A stretch of 64,000 nt of DNA from Nectonema munidae (Eukaryota; Nematomorpha; Nectonematoida; Nectonematidae), in NCBI GenBank assembly GCA_030549495.1, contig JAUIRK010000136.1, forward strand, positions 413,728 through 477,727. Direction: 5' to 3'. Positions within the stretch are counted from its first letter, which is position 1, and each line of letters begins with the position of its first letter. The translations under genes and the position numbers were made by a program. The notes beneath the pieces are model-generated. The model saw only the letters and a list, made by a program, of their open reading frames with translations. It did not search any database and was not told where the DNA came from. Of this stretch, positions 1 to 11,996 are shown piece by piece.

Positions 1-2816
1 GGCCTTGGTCAAACCCTTCGAGTTATCGTGAGTTCGACTTAACAAAACCTGAACTCAAATCTGCTAAATTTTCTAGGAAAAAAGTTTAAAAAAAAGTTTG
101 ATGTTTTGAGTTTATTTTGTAAGAACATAATATAGTGCTTTATTGGGTTGAAAAACATACTCTATTAATAGTGTCAAAGTTTTTGGTAGGAGGAGAGGTA
201 CTTGTGCAAAGAAATTTACTATTGTAAAAAAAGAAACTTAAATATTATGTAATAAGGTTTGTACAATAATAACAAGACAATTTGTGTTTAAGTGAATTTT
301 AGATTAATGAAGAAAGTGTTAATAACGAAAACACATGTGAAGCAAACAAATTAAGAAATTAAAATTTATCAACAAAACTATATTTTTATTATTTATAAGA
401 TGTTTGTTTGAGTTCAAAACTGATTTTATGGTTGAAATTTCTGAGTTATTTGAAAAAGATTTCATTTTGATAACAGTAAAAGATGTAGACATTTTTAGTA
501 AGAAAACAGGAATGGAAGAGATAGAAGTATCTTTTAAAAGCAACTACACACCCCACTCTGACTCCCCCATCTAAACACATTCTTGTTATCCTGGTTTGGC
601 AAGAAGGCATAAATTTACCCACCTTCATTTAGATCTACCCCTGGTAGAAGAGAGCGTTAGAATTTTCTCCATCTTAACTTAGATGCATCCCTCATTGAAA
701 GTGTAAATAATTTTACTAAAAAGTTACCTGTAAAAATATTATTGTTTTAGAAAAGGTAAAAAAAGTTTATTTATTATATCAATCATTTTTTATTTTGTAA
801 AAATAATCATTTATGCATGTTTGTTTGAGTTCAGAACATTTGATTTCATCAATGAAATTTTAAATGTGTGTGATTTTGTCTAATAACGCTTCACCATCAC
901 TTCGGGATTGTATAAATTTAGGCAGATTTGCATATATGCTTAAAGCAGCTACTGGTGTGGGTAAATCTGTGCCAGTACTTTCGCTCTCATCGTCTTCTTC
1001 ATCACTATCTTCTTGTTGGCCTTGATTGCGTTTGTCGCTGACAGCAGCAACAATTTCTTCATCAGTCATAGGCCCGCAGGTTATCACTCATTCATCGACA
1101 ATAACACAATCTTCAAATGACTCCACTTCCACTCCAAACGTAGTAGCTCTTTTGCAAACTTCTTCTAATTGAACATTTTTCGTCTTCGACACTAACGTTG
1201 GTGTTATCATCAGACAATTGTGCTTTTTTAAAACAATTAGCAATTGTTGTTGAAGTAACAGAAGACCAAGCTCTTTGAAGCATATGCAAAGCATCAAGAA
1301 CAGTTACTTTGACAACAGGGTTATTATTTTCCATGGATGTGGTATGTTTGTCAAGAAGTATATGTCGGTAATTTGTTTTCAAGTTTTTTATAATACCCTG
1401 ATCTATTGGTTGTGTTTTGGAAGTTTTGTTTGGAGGTAAATAAACGATCTCAATATTAGTAAGTGCAAGGCGTGAGTGAGAAGCAACATTATCTACTATG
1501 AGAGCAATTTTTTTTTCTAACAGAATGGAGGGTTAAATGTTATCAGCCAGTTTGTAAAAATCTCTGATGTCATCCAGGCCTTTTTATTGTTCGTGTAATT
1601 TGTAGAAAGAGTTTTAACATTCTTGAAACAACGAGGCTTAGCTGATTTTCTAATCATCAAAAGTGGAACTTTGTCTGTACCATTCATGTTTGCACAGAGA
1701 AGAACAGCCAATCTCTCTTTGGACAACTTTTCAGATGAACACTGTTCGCCTTTAAGTGTAAGTGACTTGGAAGGAAGAAGCTTATAGAAAAGTCCTGTCT
1801 CGTCAGCCTTGTAAATATAATTTAGAGTGTACTTGTTAAGAAGTCTTGGTAAGAACGTGGAAACCCAGTTCTCAATTTGATCATCTGTTACACTTCTTGA
1901 CTCTCCACATAGAGTACGAAAACATGATATGTCTATCCTTAAATTTTGTTAGCCAGCCAGCACTGCAAGTAAAGTTTGAGTACTGAAAGTCTGATGCATA
2001 CTTTGATGCTTTTTCTTGTAGCATCAGGCCTAAAACAGGAATATTTTGTGCCCGTGCGTTTTTAAACCAAATGAAAAGGGCTTCTTCTACATCAGGATAG
2101 TGTGGAAGACAAACAGTTTAATTGAAGAATTTTTATTTTCATAGGCCTGATTTATTTCATCAGATTTTTTTTATCCATGTTGACAATGTGTTCAACGGTA
2201 TTCCAAACTGTTTTGCAATTTGTGTCTTGGATTTAATTTTTTTTTTCAACTTCTAACAATGCCAAATACTTTGTCTCTATCTTATGTGAAGTTAGCTTGC
2301 GTTTTATGTTTGGCATAATACGTAACACAAAAGAAAATGAAAATAAAGAAGCAAAATGATGCACAGATGAATGTGTATGACAAAAAAATTGTGACAAAAG
2401 TAAGTACACAAATGATAATATTGCTACATGAAACTATCTATGATCCACTAGTATTTGATGTATACATTGCTGTGTTTGCCTACAAAAGAAGCATTCAAAA
2501 AACTCATTCATTACAATCTGTCAAACGGAAAGCTTATTACATCAAATGATTGATAGTGTCATAAAACGCATGCTTCAATAATTTCAATTAATCAATGTTT
2601 TTGAAAATACTACTTCGATTTATAGAGAATACTGATAGATTTTTTCATGCACGAAACTTGTGGAACGCTTCGAGATAAATGAAGTTTCAAGTTATTAAGT
2701 TCGAGATATCGTATTTAAATTAATATTGAAAAGGCCTCAAAGGGAGGGGAATAAAAAAAACTTCGACTTAACGGAAATTTCGACTTATCGAACCTTGAGA
2801 AAACGAAATTATAATG
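1..2816 (-). mobile_element. Tigger/pogo-type DNA transposon, cut by left window edge
   Basis: The element surrounds a decayed Tigger-type transposase. Both flanks are rich in TTCGACTTA / TTCGAGTTATC-like motifs (positions 18-44 on the left; 2660-2715 and 2760-2805 on the right, in opposite orientation), as in Tigger inverted termini. The window starts at GGCCTT, which pairs with AAGGCC at 2731-2736 inside the right terminus, so the left terminus is probably missing its outermost bases off-window. The right end near 2816 is approximate and no TA duplication could be checked. Cut-and-paste transposition by the Tc1/mariner-pogo group is family knowledge; this copy is inactive. Confidence 0.75.
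860..2316 (-). pseudogene. Tigger-like transposase (CENP-B/DDE_1 family), frameshifted
   Basis: Reading from the ATG at 2316 downward, the product begins MPNIKRKLTSHK, a start typical of Tigger/jerky-type proteins with an N-terminal helix-turn-helix. The reading frame breaks in an A-run near 2240. The catalytic domain is recognisable: ADETGLFYKLLP near 1.80 kb (first D), KERLAVLLCANMNGTDK near 1.70 kb, VDNVASH near 1.49 kb (second D) and QPIDQGIIK near 1.41 kb (third D). The acidic C-terminal tail ends at the stop near 860. The three D positions are kept but spread over different frames, with frameshifts near 1.5 kb, 1.1-1.3 kb and the N-terminus. About 485 codons in all, normal for Tigger. 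It would bind the inverted termini and cut DNA if intact; as it stands it is a relic. Confidence 0.88.
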
Positions 2817-4340
2817 TATCAATAATATAGAGATATTAAACAATAATATAGCTTGTGGATAATAAATTGTAAAATTAAGAAGCATTTTACCGAATAGAAT
2901 ACAAAGAGGAGCGCAAAGGACGGTACTTCCGATTCGTAGACTTGATTTACATTAATATATCATAAAAAAAAATTTATCGAGATATTTTAGACTTAAATAG
3001 TAATGTAATGATTTGCTACACTTTTTATTACAATTTTTATACTTATATATCTGCATTATCACGTTTTTGGCATATAATTTAAATTTTTGACGGGCGGCTA
3101 TTTTAGCATCCGCCATAGACTCCATTAAAGATACGTACAGCACTAAGTTTACTACAAATGATTATGTATTAGCAGAGAAATATATTTATTTAATCTAAAT
3201 ATTTTATAATGTATACGTAGGAAAAAGTATAAAAAAGAAACTTGGGAGTGAAAAAAACAAAAACGAACCTAAGAAGGGGCAATTGGGTTTAAAACTACCA
3301 AATTTTGTTAAAACTATTTCAAAGTAGACAAAAAAAAATTTTTGAACCTGAAATAAATCAGAATCAAATCTTTAAAAATTTTAGTTAAATTTTAAAAATC
3401 TCATTAATTATCTTAAATTTTTGTTTCGAGCATTTATTTATTTGCATTATTTTATTGGTTAATATTTAAAAATTTTAACGAATTTTTAATTTTAAATATT
3501 GGTTAATATTTAAATTATTTGCATTATTTTATTGGTTTTTTTAAGCATTATTTTATTGGTTAGTATTCATTAACGAGCATCTTTTTATTGTTTACTTTTC
3601 TACATTGCAAAAAATAAGATTACCTGTAGATATGTAGGAATTATCTTTTTTTTCAAGAGGCTTTTCTATAGGAAAAAGCGGATTTAAATTATTTTGTTTC
3701 ATCATTTTAGGGGGATTAATACATTAAACTCCATTTAAAATTGTAGTTAAAATTAATGAATTTTTCAAAAAAAAAATTATACTTTTATCTCTATTAATAT
3801 TTTGGATACTGAGGTATTCGTCCCATATTTATAAAGTGTAATAATGACCCCATAAACTCACACCATATTTATAGATGACAAACTTTCATGAAAGAAAGAA
3901 GAAGAAGAAATTTATTCGTTTAGTTCATAAGAGTAGTGAAAAGGACATTTTTAAATCAAAAGAATAAGTACACGCAAGGCTAACCAAAGCAGCTTCGGTG
4001 TTACTTATAGATTGATAAAAGCATAATACAGTAAAGATTATAATATAATATATATATGTATGTATATTGTATATATGTAGTATGTATAGGTACAGACAAA
4101 GTGAAGGAAATAAGGTAATTGAGACGGAAATAGGTGTGATATGTATACATATATTATAGAGTTAAGGAAAATGAACAGAGTTACATATATCGAAGTATGA
4201 GATTAAAGGTGTTGATTAGCAGCTTATCTTTGTACTAGATATGAATCCTAAGGGTAACTTCCTGTGTTATATTGTATAGCAATTAGATGACAAAGAGCAA
4301 ATATAACAGTTTAGTTGATTACATGGGGAGTACTTAGTTG
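2817..4340. other. AT-rich noncoding stretch
   Basis: No credible coding region on either strand. About three imperfect copies of GCATTATTTTATTGGTTA lie at 3440-3570, a TA/TATG simple repeat at 4045-4090, and purine-rich GAAGAAGAAGAAA at 3897-3910. It separates the Tigger element from the LINE relic. Confidence 0.6.
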
Positions 4341-4344
4341 AGAA

Positions 4345-5194
4345 TATGTAAACTTTTATTTCTTTTAATATTTTTATAATGGTTAAGTTATTATCTATAT
4401 ATTTCTCAATAATTTCAATGAAGCTGTTTCAACACAAAGGGATTTTATAAGTGATTCCTTGCTTACATTTACGATTTTTTGCTTTTTCAATGTGTAACTT
4501 AAGTGGATTTCTTAGATTATGACAGTTGTAATTGCAAGAAAAACTAAATGAGTTTGATATGCATAAGGGAACAAATCCTAAGAAAGCCTTAAAAGCAAAC
4601 TTTTATAGTTGAATAGAATAAATGTCATCTATTTTTATAATATTCATTAATATAAATTTTTTATTTGTATGTGTATTATAGCCGAGATTGAAAATAGTTC
4701 CAACAACTTTTTTTGCAAAACTAAAAGTTTATTTAACCCAGCGTGTCCCCAATTAATTATTGAAAATGATAATACTGATTCAATTAAAAAATTATATATC
4801 AGAATTTAAACATCTACAGGCAAAAAATTAATGCTGCGGAAAAGAAAATGCGTAAGATTCATTTTTTTAGCTTAAGATTCAATTTGTAGTTTCCAGGACA
4901 GCTTCTCGTCTAAAATTATTCATAAAAAATTCACCCAGGTTGAAAAGTTTGATATGTTTTCACCGATATTGATTGAAATAGTATCATTCCTATGAAGAGT
5001 TGATGAAAAATAAAGCAAATTTGTCTTATCGAAATTAACGAAAAGATTATTTATATTCAATATGTTTACAACATCATTCAAACATTCTTCTACCTTTTCA
5101 ATATTCAATTTGGACATTCGAAATAGAAGAATGTCATCAGCATATGCACAACATTCCAAGCATTTACTTTGAATATTTGTTAAGTTATCATTGA
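4345..5194 (-). pseudogene. LINE-1st copy (Jockey/CR1-like), reverse transcriptase C-terminal half
   Basis: Minus-strand reading gives the catalytic box CAYADDILLF at about 5130-5160, followed by a thumb-like stretch and then, near 4800-4350, C-terminal non-LTR RT features in shifting frames (INWGHAGLNKLLVLQKK, KIDDIYSIQL, and a terminal LHIEKAK segment). There are multiple frameshifts and stops, and no RNase H domain is seen. The upstream part of the same protein resumes at 6576 beyond a Tigger-like insertion, and the endonuclease end lies at 13.3-14.4 kb. This is a dead copy of a Jockey/CR1-type non-LTR retrotransposon; exact clade unknown. Confidence 0.8.
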
Positions 5195-6575
5195 AGTAAA
5201 ACCTGTCTACAGCGACACCTTTAATATACGACTCCCTGTTAACAGAGACTTAAATTTTTTCAAAAGTTTGTTTATTAGACTATGAATAGATTTTTTACCT
5301 TTATTATACGACCCTGTGTTATGCGACATGCGACCTTATTTAACGTTTTTTTTGGTATTATTTACCTCTTATTTACGACTTTTTCAAAAAACCATTTTAT
5401 TTTACCAAAGTTCTAAAATGGCTACAAGTGGTTTTTCAAATTTTATCTATTAAAAATATTTTTAACTTTAAATAAAAACTTAAAGACTATTATTTATATA
5501 CTAATAATATATAAGAATTTAATTTTTTTATATTTATAAATTATTTTATCTGTATTTTTCAAATTACTTCAACTGTATAATTATTTTTTTATATTTTGTT
5601 TTAAAAATTTTTTTTATGTAAGGTTTTCTAGGTAAAGGTAAAGGTACCGTGGGGTATTAATTTGACTAGTCACAGCTTTTTTTTATTACAAAATTTATAG
5701 GGCTATAAATTCAGTGTATAATATTCAGTGTAATAGTTATTCTATAATTTTAATCAAGTAAAATCTCTTAAAGATTTGAACCTTATTAAATAAATATCAT
5801 TTTTTTAAGAATTTTATTAGTAAAAAATTTGAGAGATTTTTTAAATTTAAAAAGCGACTTTTTCCTATTTGTTTGAGAATAGATAAAATGCACATCTATA
5901 ATTTAAAATTAAAAGTAATGAGTAAACGAGGAATTTTATTTTAATAAATACCTTCTATTTGAAATTACTCTAAGGTTTTTATCTCACATTAAAATAAACA
6001 TCTTGTTTATTTTTTAGAGGCAAAAAAAGTAAAACGCTGTTACCTTAACATCAAGCAAAAAAATCGAAGTTATCGATAAAAATGAAAGTGGTGTTCCATG
6101 TTATAAGCTAACTGAAGATTATCATGTTGGAAAGACACAGATTCAAAATATTATCAAAAATAGAAAAAATTAAACAAATGTGGAATACAGGTATCAATTC
6201 AAAATGTAAAATTCCTATTTCTGGTGTGATGATTCGAGAGAAGGCTATACAGATTCCAGGAGAAGTTGGTGATGTCAATTTTAAAGCTTCTAATGGTTGG
6301 TTTCTAATAAAGTCCAAGACTCTTTTCAACTTAGCAAAAAGTGCACTTGATTGTGTTGAAAATCATCAAATGTCTAATTTGAAACAGACGAATCTTGAAA
6401 CATTTCTAAAAGAACATTAATTTTTATAAATAAAATCATATGTTTTTACCTCTTTGTATTATTTTTCTTTAATTAAAATATTGCCTATCTATTTTTGAAC
6501 CTCTCTCTAATGACCTTCTGTCTACAGCGACTTTTTTTAGCAGCCAAGTCAAGTCGCTGTAGACAGGTTTTACTG
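5195..6575 (+). mobile_element. Tigger/pogo-like non-autonomous element inside a LINE
   Basis: Near-perfect inverted ends: the sequence at 5195-5216 is repeated in reverse complement at 6553-6575, both reading (C)AGTAAAACCTGTCTACAGC outward-in. A second copy of CTGTCTACAGCGAC lies at 6520-6533, a subterminal repeat typical of pogo elements. The insertion splits reverse transcriptase exactly between the GVPQGSELGPFLFIIY segment and the NDN...YADD segment. TATA at the right junction suggests a TA target, but the left junction has lost its copy. It encodes only a truncated DNA-binding domain. Confidence 0.85.
6012..6420 (+). pseudogene. CENP-B-type double helix-turn-helix fragment, DDE domain missing
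   Basis: Three short frames add up to the DNA-binding region of a pogo transposase. KKVKRCYLNIKQK is followed by a shift into KIEVIDKNESGVPCYKL and GKTQIQNIIKNR (psq/CENP-B N-terminal HTH), then a second shift near 6165 into KIKQMWNTG, IPISGVMIREKA and FKASNGWFLIKSK (second HTH). The last frame ends in a stop at 6420 after FLKEH. The catalytic D residues that should follow are absent: about 130 bp of AT-rich DNA reaches the right terminus. It could bind element ends but not cut them. Frameshifts argue that it is dead unless the A-runs (near 6060 and 6165) are sequencing errors. Confidence 0.75.
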
Positions 6576-6771
6576 TATATAATAAACAGAAATGGTCCTA
6601 GTTCTGAACCTTGTGGCACACCCATATTCAGGTTTTTACTTATATTTGATTCCTGAACAAATGATTTTCTATTATTCAAAAATGAACCAATCAAACTAAC
6701 AGATATATCATTTAATTGATATGATATTAGTTTATTTATTAATAATTAAATCGATATACTATCAAAAGCAC
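6576..6771 (-). pseudogene. LINE-1st copy, central reverse transcriptase piece
   Basis: Minus-strand reading: AFDSI (motif A region, near 6765), SLIGSFLNNRKSFVQ, then GVPQGSELGPFLFIIY (motif B, near 6620-6580). The motif B end abuts the Tigger-like element, and the next residues (ND...) resume on its other side at 5194. The upstream end stops abruptly at 6771, where a repeat beginning CGGGTGAGGC starts. Roughly 100 residues of RT between the IFKKG region (13.3 kb) and AFDSI are missing. Confidence 0.8.
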
Positions 6772-6773
6772 GG

Positions 6774-6802
6774 GTGAGGCTTTTTACCCAAATACACCCA
6801 AA
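6774..6802 (+). repeat. Dispersed repeat motif GTGAG(A/G)CTTTTTACCC, copy 1
   Basis: A 29-bp motif, GTGAGRCTTTTTACCCAAAT followed by AYACCCAAA, occurs here, on the minus strand at 17341-17370, and on the plus strand at 33942-33970. Its position directly at the LINE break (6771/6774) suggests it is the end of a repeat that interrupted the LINE. The element type is unknown. Confidence 0.55.
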
Positions 6803-7083
6803 CAGGCGGTCTCAGTAATCCGTGAACCTATTTATTTTCCTATACTTTTCTTTGAAACTATTTTCTAAAATGGCGCTTCACAATTTTCAAAAATGTCATT
6901 GTCACCTTGCCAAATTTTATCTTCTTAAATTTTCCTGACTTTTTAACCTTCCTTTTTATTTATATTTCACATTTTAATATTATTTCGTTTCTTCCTTTGC
7001 ATGTTGTTTTAGAGGGTATCTTTATTTTGTTTTATTTTTTTTTCCTTTTATTGAGGATTTTACTACCCTCCACCTTTCCTATT

Positions 7084-8117
7084 ATGGACGAGTCCAATTT
7101 AGATAATTGCAGAAGTACAAAGAGAGATTATGACACGTCTAATTTTAACTTGATTGATAATTTGAAATTGATTGAAGATAAGTATACTTCTGCTGTTAAT
7201 GGGGATAATAATTCCCTTCTTTTGATTAAGAGTATTGTTTCTGATTTTAAAGATTTAATTATTAATAAATTCTCTGAACAATTATTAGAAATTTCTGATC
7301 TTTCTAAAAAACAGTCTTTGACATATGCTGAAGTGGTCAAGACTCCGACTAAGTTGACTTCAGATTTTTTCTCTCCTACTAACAGTGTAATTGTCAAAAC
7401 TAGCATTGTGAATCCTACCAAAGCCAAATTGAGTGAAATGAACAAAGATATTGTGCGTATGATAAGCCCCAATGAAAATAAAATACAAATAAAAATCTCA
7501 AAATTCATAATAATGGTAAAGTTTACATAAATTTAGAAAATAAAAAAGAGAAGCCTCTTGCAATATCAATTCTGAAAAATAATTTTGAAGTTATAGAGAA
7601 TAAGGTCTTCAAGCCTAGATTCATTATTAAGAATATAACCAAGAATACTGACAAAACCGATATTCTCGAGTCCATCAACCGGTGTAACTACTATATTTCA
7701 ACTTTAGGAGGTGTCTCACTTGTAAAGATTATTGAAACTAAGAATAAATATTTTGACTTCGCCCTAGTAGAGCCAAACACACCTGAAGTCGCGAATTACC
7801 TGTCCAAATGTAGTGATATTTTTTGTGGTTATAGTTCGTTACCGATAAGTTTATCTATTAGAAGAGATTTAGTTTGTAGAAACTGTGGCAAATTTGGCCA
7901 CCTATCGGCACACTGCCAATCTTCAAATTCTAAGTGCTTGAAATGTAGCAAACTAGGATACAGCAGCAACAACTGCTCTGCCCCTAATATAACATGGCCG
8001 AACTGTAAAGGTTCCCATTCGTTTGAGAGCAAGACTTGTCCTGCGTATATTAAAAAACTTAATGAACAAGAAAATTTTTGCCATAACGCTTTAGCCTCTT
8101 ATATAAATAATTTATAA
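7084..8117 (+). pseudogene. I-like LINE ORF1: gag-like RNA-binding protein, one frameshift
   Basis: The start chosen is ATG 7084 (MDESNLDNCRSTKRD), not the earlier in-frame ATG at 6907, because the 59 codons before it are hydrophobic leader-like sequence from a pyrimidine-rich 5' UTR. A related start (MELEDCPTAKRAKTND) occurs in the second copy at 42.09 kb. The frame is lost near 7490 in an A-run and resumes as KIHNNGKVYINLENKK. A central RNA-binding-like region leads to the zinc knuckle CRNCGKFGHLSAHC (7875-7916). A second, CLKCSKLGYSSNNC, has Tyr where His is expected; a third, WPNCKGSHSFESKTC, has Trp in place of its first Cys. The stop TAA (8115-8117) overlaps the ORF2 ATG by one base. 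The likely role is coating the element RNA in the RNP. Confidence 0.85.
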
Positions 8118-11100
8118 TGGTTCTTAAGATTCTTCATACTAACTTAAGAAAATCTTTAATAGCATTCAATAGCTTGCTTATTTTTCTTGAAGACCAAAAA
8201 TACGATATTGTATTAATCAATGAATCTTATACCTATAAGAATAGTCTTCCTTTTATTCCTCTTTCATGTTATTCCATTATTCATAGCTCTCTTCCCAACC
8301 TTTCTTCCATTTTATATAAGAAGTGTCTCAACATCAAACTGGTAGACGAACTCTCTAACGCATACTTAACTACTGCCGCTTGCTTTATTCAAGGCTTCAG
8401 CTTTTTTTGCGTATCGGCCTATTTTCCTCCTCAATCCATCAATAACGTAAACTTTTTCTTTTCTTCTATACTTCCTACTATAGCCAACGAACGTTTATTG
8501 TTAGTTGGGGACACAAATGCTAGACATGTTTTTTGGGATTGTAAATCCAATAATCAAGGAAATTTTTTATATGAAAAACTGATTGAGAATAATTTGCACA
8601 TAATTGATTCTTCCAAGTCGCCCACATTTAACAGCCTTAGAATAGATGTAAGCTACAACTCTCATATTGATCTGACTATCTGCAATGATATGATGCTTCC
8701 TTTTATTCAATCATGGAACATACTTGATGAGTGCAGTTTTTCTGATCATGCCTATATTGATATTTCTCTTAACCTAAGCCTACCGACATATCCTACTACA
8801 TTTCTGAAAAAAGTAACCAATGAAAAATTACTCATAGATAACCTAAAATTACTTTTTGAAAAAAATTACGACATATTTAGCCATACACCTAGCAACCACT
8901 TAGAAATTGAAACCTATGCAGACGTACTGATTAATTGCATAACTTCAGCGGAAAATCTTTCACAGAATGTGATAAAGTGTAAGAAACAATTTTGGAGCGC
9001 AGCCCTACAGTCATTGAGAAAAAGAGTTCGCTACTTCCACAAAAAGTATAAATTGTCCAGTAATGAAACTAATCTTAATGCGTATTTAAACATTAAGAAA
9101 TTTTATCGCAAGAAAATTTTGGATTTTAAGAAGATGAAATGGCACGAATTCCTTGACTTTAACCCCTCAAATATCTGGAAAAAAATAAACTTACTAACAG
9201 GTGGTAAAGCGAAATCTCGTACCAATACAGATTCCATTTGTGAACGCCTCTCTGTCGGTTCAAATAACGAAGCATTTAATATTCTTGATTCTATATTCTT
9301 TCACAAGCCTAGTTGTGATATTCCTAATTTCTCTCAGGAAGATTTTACCTTTGAGCCTATTAGCTCCAATGAAATTAATTTTTGTTTTAAGAACATACGT
9401 TTGAACTCTAGCCCAGGTTTTGACAATATATCATTCAATTCTATCAAGCGAATACTTTGTGTAATAGAACCATATATTTTGACACTTTTCAACTCAATTA
9501 TAAAGTTGAAACATTTCCCCAGCACTTTTAAAAAGGGAGAAGTCATACTTATTCCAAAAAATAACTGTCCATCCAATAAAATTGATGATTACAGACCAAT
9601 CACTCTTTTACCTTGTCTTGGGAAATTATGCGAAAAAACCATCCGACTTCGCTTGATTAATCACATAGAAGTAACTCAATGCATCAACGAGAATCAATTT
9701 GCTTATGCATATCATCGTTCGTCCGAAATTGCAATTGAAAGATTAGTATCCATTGTTTATTCTTGTTTCAAGACTCAAAGGTGTCTTACCACTTTTTTTT
9801 ATTGATTTTGAGGGCGCCTTCAATTCAGCCTGTCATAGCTGCATCTTGAGAAACATGCATAGAATGCGCTTTCCCATTTATTTGATTCTTTTTGTGAAAT
9901 CATACTTGTCTGATCGGGTCATATTTCTAAGAGGCCAACCTAATACATCTACAATATTAAGATGATCTACCCCTCAAGGTGGTTGTCTTTCAGACCTACT
10001 ATTTATTATCATGGTTAATTCCCTACTCGAATACTTGAAAAAGTTATCATGTTTTTACCAATTTTATTCTGACGATCTGGTCATTGGCATTTGTGGTAAT
10101 GATCCCACTCAAAACTTGATCAAATTGGATTCCATTTTAGGGAAAGCACAACACTTCGCATCCTTGCTCAACTTGAACTTTAACCTGAAAAAGTGTAAAC
10201 TTATGAATTTCAGTAGAAAAAAAACGAAATGCCCAAGTTTGTTTTTCAATAGTCTTACATTTTCTCCTTGCTCTTCTGTAAAATATTTAGGTATCCATCT
10301 AACACCCACTTTGAACTGGCAGGAAAATTTTATCAATAAACATACTAAGTGTTATACACTTTTTTCCCGGGTAAAGGGCATCGTTGGTTTGTCCTGGCCA
10401 AAGCATTTTATTTTTTTCAAAAAACTTCTGTTCAATGTCATAATTCCTTCCATTTCATACGGAATAACCTCGTGGGGCTCTGTTCTTTCTCGCAAAAAGT
10501 ATCTCAATTCTCTCGATGTGCTATATTTCTCAGTGTTGAGAAAGGCACTCAAATGCAGTGTATCCACCCCGAAAAGTATTATATTATTAGCTTCCTCTTT
10601 GAAACCATTTGAATTATATCTGGAAGAACTCATTCTTTGTAAAAAGATTTCTTTCATTTCAAAAAATCAAAAATACCTTTCCTTTGGACTTAAATTTTCT
10701 CCCCAGGTGCATCTCTCGAACTATGACCATTTCCAAAAACTTTTCATCAAGTATTTTGGATACTACTTTTCTGATTCATTCTCTCTTCAATCTCCACCAA
10801 CAACTTACAATATCCCTATTGTAAACTTCACTCCTAAAGTTTCTATCTGTCCGTCTAAAGCCCATGCAATTAAACTTTGTCAGAAGCTCTCTTCCTCTTC
10901 TAATTTTCCTCTTATTTTCACTGATGGCTCTTACGATCGTCTTTCGTCTAATGCTGCTTGCTCTTTTGTCGTTTTTATCAATAACTTCAGTGCGCCATTT
11001 TATTCGGACTCCTTCAATATTGGTTGCTTCGCTTCTTCTTTTGTTGCAGAATCTACAGCTTTACTCTCAGCTTTACAATATATTTCAAATAATTCAGCTT

Positions 11101-11793
11101 ACTTCTACAATTATCCTTTATTATTTATTTTTTACTGATTCGCTTTCTTTGCTGAGATCTATTAAACACAAATCCTACAGCTTTTTTAATGAAAATTTTT
11201 TGAATATTCTTCTAAGTTTGAATTATTCTTTGTCTATTCGATTGATTTGGTGTCCTAGTCATCGTGGAATATTTGGAAATGAGTTTGTTGATCAATTAGC
11301 TAAATCTGCCCTCAGTTTTCCTCCGAAAACACAACCTTTATCTTGCAAATCGTTGAAAAATTTCATTAAGTCGAAAGCAAGCTTGTCTTGGTCTCAGGAT
11401 TGGCTAAAGAGCAAAACTTATCAAAAGTATCCTTACATTGACATTGTAAATGTGAAAAGTGAATTGTATAAACTAAGAATTGTGGCTTTTCCACCCATAA
11501 TCTCAAGATGGTTCGCATCAAACTGTTTTTGTAAAAAATTCCTACACCTTATTAAAAAATCACCCATTGATACATGTCGATTTTGTTTTGAGTGCTCGGA
11601 AACACCGGATCACCTATTATTCTTTTGCCCAGGAACATCTGGAGAAACTGACCGTTACAACGTAGCTCTTGCTTTAAAGGGTGAGTTTCCTTTTACAGCA
11701 CTTTCAGAGGTTTGTACAAGACCGCACTTAATTAGGTCTTTAACTAATCTGTTTGATTCTATTGAGCAATTTCTTATTAAAAATCCTCCTTAG
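8117..11793 (+). pseudogene. I-like LINE ORF2: endonuclease-reverse transcriptase-RNase H
   Basis: Domains in order. APE-type endonuclease at residues 1-220 (NES near residue 35, VSAYFPP, LLVGDTNARH, SHIDLTICND, FSDHAYI). Reverse transcriptase from about 8.9 kb (SSPGFDNISFNS, DDYRPITLLPCLGK, FIDFEGAFNSACH, STPQGGCLSDLLF, YSDDLVIGI, KYLGIHL). RNase H (IFTDGSYDR, AESTALLSALQYI, FTDSLSLL, WCPSHRGIFGNEFVDQLAK). C-terminal CRFCFECSETPDHLLFFC zinc motif near 11.58-11.63 kb. Breaks: a frameshift near 9790 in a T-run, TGA at 9963-9965 just before motif B, and a frameshift near 11.10-11.14 kb inside RNase H. It would nick target DNA and copy the element RNA by target-primed reverse transcription. All catalytic motifs remain legible. 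Confidence 0.92.
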
Positions 11794-11996
11794 TTCTTTC
11801 TCTTTTACATCTTACCCTTTTTGCATGCCTCTTTCCTTATGTATTTAATTCATTTCTTCACTATCTTCATTTTTCCAGACTTCACATCAATTACCCTCTT
11901 GTGACAACGACTAAACACGTTATTTTGTCTACTTTTACAACTCCTTAAGCACATTTGCCAGCTTTCAGATACATCTATCTACAAGCTGCGTCAATT

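Noticed and set aside
2337-2549. 70-codon frame on the plus strand inside the Tigger element
   Set aside because: No motif; it lies antisense in the 5' leader of the decayed transposase and looks like a chance frame.
6907-7083. Earlier in-frame ATG for LINE ORF1
   Set aside because: The 59 extra codons are hydrophobic translation of a pyrimidine-rich leader, and the related copy at 42.09 kb starts at a position matching ATG 7084.
7128-7508. 126-codon minus-strand frame over LINE ORF1
   Set aside because: It is antisense to a recognised ORF1 and has no motifs of its own.
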